From Phycisphaerales bacterium (GTDB lineage: Bacteria; Planctomycetota; Phycisphaerae; UBA1845; UTPLA1): DNA of 64,000 bases. The stretch is taken from the NCBI GenBank assembly GCA_022360095.1, contig JAKSDK010001896.1, positions 97,545 to 161,544 of the forward strand, written 5' to 3'. Positions 59,387 through 64,000 of this stretch are shown here, one piece after another (the first letter of the stretch is position 1; every line of letters begins with the position of its first letter). The position numbers were made by a program, and so were the translations under genes. The notes beneath the pieces were generated by a model. That model ran no database searches. It saw only the letters and a list, made by a program, of their open reading frames with translations, and was not told where the DNA came from.

Positions 59387-61066
59387 TTAACCCTTGGTGG
59401 CCCGGACGACTTCGCTCAGCGTGGTGATGCCTTTGCGGACCTTGTTCCAGCCGTCGTCGCGAAGAAGGACGAGCCCGTCCTTAACCGCTTTGCTCTTGAT
59501 CTTGCCGGCGGAGGAGCGCTGGAGGACCAATTCTCTAAGTTCGTCGTTTAAGACCATTAGCTCAAAGATACCTTTACGACCGGAATACCCCGTGTTTCGG
59601 CATTCACGGCAGCCGCGGCCGCGATACACCGGCTCATTCGGATAGGCATAATCCGGCGGCATCTCCAACTTGTCGGGTTTGTATTCCTCTTTGCAGTGAC
59701 GGCAGATGCTCCGAACAAGGCGCTGGGCCAGCACGGCCTCAACGCTACTGGCCACCAGGAAGGGCTCGACGCCCATGTCAAGCAAGCGCGTCGTTGCGCT
59801 GGCGGCATCGTTGGTGTGCAGCGTGCTGAAGACCAGGTGACCAGTGAGTGATGCCTGCACCGCCGTTTCGGCGGTTTCAAGGTCACGAATCTCGCCGACC
59901 ATGATGACGTCCGGGTCGTGTCGCAGAAAGGCCCGCATGCCTTTGGAGAAAGTGAGCCCCGCCTTCATGTTGACATTGACCTGGTTGATGCCTCCGAGGT
60001 TGTATTCGACGGGATCTTCGACCGTGAGGACCTTGATTTTGTCTGAGACGATTCCGTTGAGTGAAGCGTAAAGCGTGGTCGTCTTACCGGAGCCGGTGGG
60101 GCCGGTGACCAGGAGGATTCCGTGGGGCTGGCTGATAATATGCTCATACGTCTTGAGCATGACCTCATCGAAACCGAGATCCTCGAGGGTCAGAAGAATC
60201 GCCTGCTTGTCGAGGATACGCATGACCACGCCCTCGCCGTGGATCATGGGAATAATGCTGACACGCAAATCGATTTCGCGGCCGTGGACCTTGATCTTGA
60301 AGCTGCCGTCCTGAGGCAGGCGTCGCTCGGCGATGTTAAGGTTTGAGAGAATCTTGATGCGGCTGATGATCGCGGCCTGCAGTTGACGAATCTGGGGCGG
60401 CACGTTGGTGTTTCGAAGGACGCCGTCGGTGCGATAGCGAATGTGGAGATCGTCTTCGTACGGCTCAATGTGAACGTCGCTGGCTCTTTCGTTGATGGCC
60501 TCCAACAGAATCTCGTTGACCAGCTTGACGACGCTGGCATCCTGGGCCATTTCCGCCAGATCGCCGGCTGACTCCCGAACGTCACTGACGACTTGAAGAT
60601 CCTCATCCTCATCAACGAGCTTGCTGACGGTATCCCCGCCGACGCCGAAGTATTTTTTGATGATCTCATTGATCTCGCTTTCCTTCGCGAGGACCGGCTT
60701 GACGTCCAGGCCGGTGATCATCCGCAATTCGTCGAAGGCGTAGATTTGAAACGGGTCTCGCGTCGCGACGCGAATTGAGCCGTTGTCACGATTCAGCGGG
60801 ATCAGCTTGGCGCGGTGGACAAGCTTCGATGGCATTTTCTTGATGGTATCGACGTCGACCTGGAGGTTCGGATCCGTGAGATCAACGACATCGAAGTGAT
60901 AGAGCTTGCCCAATCCTTTTAGGACCGTGGTTTCACTGCAATAGCCCAACCGAACGAGGACTTGGTCAAGCCGGTCACTGGCGCCGCATTGTTGATTTGC
61001 AGCGTCAAGCTGCTCCTGGGTGACAACCTCGTCTTCGAGCAGGATGTTTCCTAGATTCACGACCAC
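59387..61066 (-). CDS. GspE/PilB-type secretion or pilus assembly ATPase
   Basis: 559 residues from a GTG start (GAGGATAG upstream). An MshEN-type N-terminal domain (about 1-150), then the hexameric ATPase core: LLVTGPTGSGKTTTLYASL (Walker A), HDPDVIMVGEIRDLETAETAV (Walker B and Asp box), SLTGHLVFSTLHTNDAASATTRL (His box), and the zinc tetra-Cys site CRHCKEEY...GRGCRECRNTGYSGRKGIFELM. It powers type II secretion or type IV pilus assembly at the inner membrane. No other gsp or pil gene is adjacent; the pseudopilin-like H-X9-DG proteins of planctomycetes are plausible substrates of such a system. Confidence 0.95.
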   Translation of the reverse strand: MVVNLGNILLEDEVVTQEQLDAANQQCGASDRLDQVLVRLGYCSETTVLKGLGKLYHFDVVDLTDPNLQVDVDTIKKMPSKLVHRAKLIPLNRDNGSIRVATRDPFQIYAFDELRMITGLDVKPVLAKESEINEIIKKYFGVGGDTVSKLVDEDEDLQVVSDVRESAGDLAEMAQDASVVKLVNEILLEAINERASDVHIEPYEDDLHIRYRTDGVLRNTNVPPQIRQLQAAIISRIKILSNLNIAERRLPQDGSFKIKVHGREIDLRVSIIPMIHGEGVVMRILDKQAILLTLEDLGFDEVMLKTYEHIISQPHGILLVTGPTGSGKTTTLYASLNGIVSDKIKVLTVEDPVEYNLGGINQVNVNMKAGLTFSKGMRAFLRHDPDVIMVGEIRDLETAETAVQASLTGHLVFSTLHTNDAASATTRLLDMGVEPFLVASSVEAVLAQRLVRSICRHCKEEYKPDKLEMPPDYAYPNEPVYRGRGCRECRNTGYSGRKGIFELMVLNDELRELVLQRSSAGKIKSKAVKDGLVLLRDDGWNKVRKGITTLSEVVRATKG

Positions 61067-61302
61067 CTATCCTCGTTTCATAAGGGCGTTTGGCGATGTC
61101 ATATCGGTCGTTTTACCAGTGGACCCTACTAATCTCTAATGAACGTGCCAATCCCTATCCGGGCGCATGGCCAGACCTTCGGCGCCCGGCCCAGGAGCTT
61201 ATACGTTGAAACACCGACGAGGTTGCACGTCAACTGAGGAGAGGCCTCTTCTTTGCTTGTTGCCGTAATCTCATTAATGGAAGTGAATTATGTTATTGAG
61301 GC

Positions 61303-61965
61303 TCACAAGCTGTCCGCACGGACGGTCACATCCATAATCCCCGGGGCCTCCCAAGTCCATCGGTGATCGGACGCCCAGCGTAATGCCGCAAGCATCCCGG
61401 CATATTCGCAAGCTGCCGTAAACAAAGACGCATCGTCGCAGTTGAGGATCTCCACGCCGTAGATCCTCAGCGGATAGCCAAGTGCGATTTCATCTTCACG
61501 ATGGAATGCAGGGTCCTTTCGGGCTTCCGAGTCGTGCCGTCGCCGTTGCTCGTGACGTATTCGCCATAGATGTTTCTGGATTTCGTCCAGTTTCGTCAGC
61601 ACCTCGGTCGGGCACCGAATCGACTGGTTTTCGGGAAGGTCATTGAAGTTGATCGGTTTCTGTGGATCGACGAACGGAAACGACCAGCATAACGAGCAAA
61701 ACTCCCCCCAAATCTGTCGAAGTCGTATCACGATTTCATTGGGTTCGTAGGACTTGATGACGTGCCGATCGACAAGGATTTCCCTCATTTTTCGGACCGG
61801 CCCGGGTGCGGGTGTCTTGATCTCGTGGTCTTCCATGGGCTGCCCGGAAAGCCTGCACCAGGCCACTCGAAGAGCGACGACATTGGCCTGGGTGGCGTGG
61901 GCGGCGGCGGCGATTTCATCCGGCCCGCGGGGCGTCAAAGCAGCAAGTGATTGAGGGAGTTGCAT
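61303..61965 (-). CDS. Soluble protein of unknown function
   Basis: 220 residues, no signal peptide, no membrane segment. Mostly helical in the first two-thirds (EIAAAAHATQANVVALRVAW; VLTKLDEIQKHLWRIRHEQRRR), with CSLCWSFPFVDPQ near residue 90 and CDDASLFTAACEYAGMLAAL near the end. No known motif is seen. It is separated from the GspE-like gene by 236 bp. Confidence 0.75.
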   Translation of the reverse strand: MQLPQSLAALTPRGPDEIAAAAHATQANVVALRVAWCRLSGQPMEDHEIKTPAPGPVRKMREILVDRHVIKSYEPNEIVIRLRQIWGEFCSLCWSFPFVDPQKPINFNDLPENQSIRCPTEVLTKLDEIQKHLWRIRHEQRRRHDSEARKDPAFHREDEIALGYPLRIYGVEILNCDDASLFTAACEYAGMLAALRWASDHRWTWEAPGIMDVTVRADSL

Positions 61966-62525
61966 GATTTTGAATTATAGCCTGGACTTGTAATATAGAC
62001 GTCGGTCCGAATATGGATAAGGACCGAGAATGTTTCAGGCAACGTTTGTTGTAAAGGATCGTTTCTTCGCATCTGTTTCGGCAAGTCCTCCGTTTATTCT
62101 AGAGGTGATTTATCTTGATTATTAAAGATTGAACTTTACCCATTTTGCGTAATCGGCGTAATAGGATGCCAGGGCTCTTGTGAATTCGGAAGAGAACGGG
62201 AATATGTGATATTTCTTATCGTTAATAAAAACTGCATTTTAGAAAAACAGTTGATCTGAATTCTTGATCTGAGTTCTCTAGTGCGTTACTATCAGGGCTG
62301 CCTCAAAGGCATGAGGTTAACTTAATGGAGAAAAGGAAAGAGGGGGAGTAGCGCGGAAAGGAAACAAATCTCATTCGATTGTGGTTCTATAAGAGGGTGG
62401 AACAGGAGCCGCAGTTCAAGCGATAGGCGGGCCGACGTCCTATTCCGCAAGTGTTACTGACTTTCCGAAGAATTTAGTTTTTGGATGGATTTTTGAGCGA
62501 TCCGGTAGGATCGTCTTGACGTCCA

Positions 62526-62557
62526 GGAGTTCGAGTATTTCGGAGTTCGAGTATTTC
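62526..62557 (+). repeat. 16-bp tandem direct repeat
   Basis: Two perfect consecutive copies of ggagttcgagtatttc. Confidence 0.95.
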
Positions 62558-62652
62558 AGTGTTGGTTGGTTGTGCTGTAGGGCTAAACGAAGCAGAGCCA
62601 TGCATCGAGCGAGGGTCTCGGCATGCTGCTCGCTTCCTTCTTTTGAATCCAT

Positions 62653-62687
62653 GTGCAAGCCAAATATACAAGTGCAAGCCAAGTATA
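62653..62687 (+). repeat. 16-bp direct repeat just before a ribosome-binding site
   Basis: gtgcaagccaaatata at 62653-62668 and gtgcaagccaagtata at 62672-62687, with one difference and a 3-nt spacer. The second copy ends at the AAGGAG of the next gene, so it could affect translation or be a regulator site. Confidence 0.9.
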
Positions 62688-62701
62688 AAGGAGCAGGTTA
62701 G

Positions 62702-64000
62702 ATGAAAAAGCGAAGTGTTGCCTTTGCCGGCCTCGGGCTGGCGGTCTGTATGTGTTGGGTGCTCACAAGCACTTTTGCCGAAGATCGGCAAAGCAATCCG
62801 ACGAGAGTGGCGGACCAGTTGGTCCTGGAGCAGGCGAGCAGTCAAGTACCGACTGAGTCGACTGCCCCGGTCGCGCTTTCCGAAGTGTCTTCCCTCGAAG
62901 ACATTGACACGACGATGCGGCTCGTCACGTCGGATGGATTTGAGCTGCCGATTTCCGAGCGGTATCAGGCCATCCCCGAGGAAGAGCTGGCTGCCTTCAA
63001 GGCTCAGCAAGCAGCCGAAGCTCAGGCCCGTGGCGGCATGGGTGGTTGTGCCACCGCGTATGAAAGCAGCGCGCTTGGAGCGATCTTCGCGATCACGAAC
63101 ATCGGCGAAGAAACCCAGGATGACATCAACCTGGCAGACATGGCTTCCCCGGACCTCTGCGACATCACGATGACGGTTTTCTCGACCGCAGCGGTTCCGA
63201 CGCCTTTTAACGTAACCTGCAGACTTTACATGGATGTCAGTTGTGGCGGCGGTTCCGGTGGCGTGATTGCAGAACAAACCGAAAGCGTCGATGCGAATGG
63301 TCTTCAATCAGTCACTTTCAACTTCATTGGTACGACGGTACCGATCGTAGCCGGCGGTCCCTGGCCCCCCACTTGTGACACCGAACAGGGCACCTGGGGC
63401 GGACCCGGTGGCAACACCGACTTCTGGACGGGCGTAAGCTTTAACGTACAGGGCAGCGTTGGACAGGTTGTCCGAGCTGGTGGCCTGGGCTCTCCGGACG
63501 AACAGCCTGAGATTGGTTGTTCCGACACGATTTTCGCGGTTTGCCCCACGGGCATTTTCGGCGGCTTCGCACCGCCGGAGGAAGAGCCGGGGACCTTCGT
63601 GACGACCATTCGATCCGGTAACCCTGAACCGGGTGCTTGCTGCACCGACTCCGGTCCGATGACCGGTTGTGTTGACCCTGTCGATGCACTCGACTGTCTG
63701 GGCGCCAATCAGCGGTTTGCCCCCGGCAAGACCTGTGCAGAGGCCGCCCTTGACGGTGATTTTGATCCTCCTTGCGGTCAGGGTGCCTGCTGTTTCGACG
63801 ACGGCTCGCCTGACGGCGACTGCATGCTGTTGACGGACGCCGATTGTACGAACATGGGTGGTTTCGTCTTCAAAGGCGGCGTGAATTGCAATGAGACGTC
63901 CTGTGCCCCGCCGCCGTCCAACGATGATTGTTTGACCAAGCCTTCGCTCACCATGCAGAGCGTTTGTGTCACGTTCAACAATGCCAATGCCAGTGATTCC
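62702..64000 (+). CDS. Secreted Cys-rich repeat protein, 3' end cut by window edge
   Basis: 433 residues visible, open to the window end. ATG 62702 follows AAGGAG by eight bases. Signal peptide (SVAFAGLGLAVCMCWVLTSTFA), then a region with VALSEVSSLEDIDTTMRLVT, and a beta-rich domain (about 115-300; YESSALGAIFAITNIGEETQ) of unknown type. From about 318 GACC-type Cys repeats begin: GACCTDSGPMTGCVD and GACCFDDGSPDGDCML, ending in CAPPPSNDDCLTKPSL, the start of a PPC-like module. The same repeat family occurs in the giant proteins at 8594 and 24262. The rest of the gene is unseen. Confidence 0.92.
   Translation, partial: MKKRSVAFAGLGLAVCMCWVLTSTFAEDRQSNPTRVADQLVLEQASSQVPTESTAPVALSEVSSLEDIDTTMRLVTSDGFELPISERYQAIPEEELAAFKAQQAAEAQARGGMGGCATAYESSALGAIFAITNIGEETQDDINLADMASPDLCDITMTVFSTAAVPTPFNVTCRLYMDVSCGGGSGGVIAEQTESVDANGLQSVTFNFIGTTVPIVAGGPWPPTCDTEQGTWGGPGGNTDFWTGVSFNVQGSVGQVVRAGGLGSPDEQPEIGCSDTIFAVCPTGIFGGFAPPEEEPGTFVTTIRSGNPEPGACCTDSGPMTGCVDPVDALDCLGANQRFAPGKTCAEAALDGDFDPPCGQGACCFDDGSPDGDCMLLTDADCTNMGGFVFKGGVNCNETSCAPPPSNDDCLTKPSLTMQSVCVTFNNANASDS

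Larger units (their letters stand above)
61966..62701. other. 736-bp AT-rich intergenic region with short direct repeats
   Basis: Noticeably more AT-rich than its surroundings, especially 61966-62350. It contains two pairs of short direct repeats (listed separately) and the ribosome-binding site AAGGAG of the next gene. A minus-strand frame of 80 codons at 62440-62682 is translatable but has no clear ribosome site, and its sequence includes the translated tandem repeat; I do not count it as a gene. No tRNA or riboswitch was recognised. Confidence 0.55.

Noticed and set aside
62440..62682. 80-codon minus-strand ORF
   Set aside because: No convincing ribosome site, contains the translated 16-bp tandem repeat, and has no recognisable family; kept only as a note in the intergenic entry.
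1..64000. tRNA, rRNA, CRISPR, insertion sequence, prophage or selenocysteine-machinery genes
   Set aside because: Looked for T-loop consensus, repeat-spacer arrays, transposase motifs and sel genes by eye; none was recognised. A tRNAscan or Infernal run would be decisive.

Overview
The window looks like a chromosome segment of a planctomycete, probably of the Phycisphaerae-like branch. This is inference from gene content: a paired DUF1800/DUF1501 locus, dockerin-type GD-N-DG-V-DG-DIQ calcium motifs on secreted proteins, very long Cys-rich secreted proteins built of GACC repeats, a PEP-CTERM protein and a homodimeric AceE. No tRNA, rRNA, CRISPR array, integrase or transposase was recognised. 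Both ends cut through genes.

Layout. 0-2.6 kb: a membrane PAS histidine kinase (cut at the left edge) behind a membrane-anchored thioredoxin-fold protein with a CPC motif. 2.7-7.7 kb: housekeeping genes def, fmt and rsmB on the minus strand; a TPR protein and rpsT on the plus strand. 7.7-21.3 kb: a minus-strand export block with TatA, a small exported protein carrying an H-X9-DG-like motif, an 1863-residue Cys-rich protein, DUF1501, DUF1800, a putative HEWGH metalloprotein and a dockerin protein. 21.6-33.6 kb: a probable pentein-fold (deiminase-like) protein, a 2793-residue modular secreted protein and a PEP-CTERM protein that shares a domain with it. 33.8-38.2 kb: a GT39-like membrane protein, a GT2 polyprenyl-phosphate glycosyltransferase, two YbjQ proteins and a zinc-ribbon PrsW-like membrane protein. 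38.7-41.4 kb: aceE. 41.4-51.6 kb: lipoproteins, two TlpA-like thiol proteins, small stress or regulatory proteins, an MBL hydrolase, an L,D-transpeptidase and a second membrane glycosyltransferase. 51.7-64 kb: a YgfK-like iron-sulfur protein, an iodotyrosine-deiodinase-like nitroreductase, AMP nucleosidase, a secreted HEFGH metallopeptidase with dockerin, a GspE/PilB ATPase and the start of another Cys-rich secreted protein.

The most striking item is the TlpA-like gene at 43018-43950 (minus strand). It is interrupted by one in-frame TGA exactly where the first Cys of the CGPC active site should be, giving WATW-Sec-GPC. A perfect 6-bp hairpin with a GGUCG loop lies 23 nt downstream, as expected of a bacterial SECIS element. 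A Cys-containing paralogue 7 kb away gives an internal control. No selenocysteine machinery lies in the window, so the proposal depends on the rest of the genome.

Other unusual items are a strictly alternating two-type Cys repeat array, an alpha/beta-hydrolase domain that appears to have lost its nucleophilic Ser, the pentein-like protein, the HEWGH protein and several orphan RNA-like hairpins. Functionally the window is dominated by export and the cell surface: TatA, a secretion ATPase, glycosyltransferases, an L,D-transpeptidase and large calcium- or cystine-stabilised secreted proteins.
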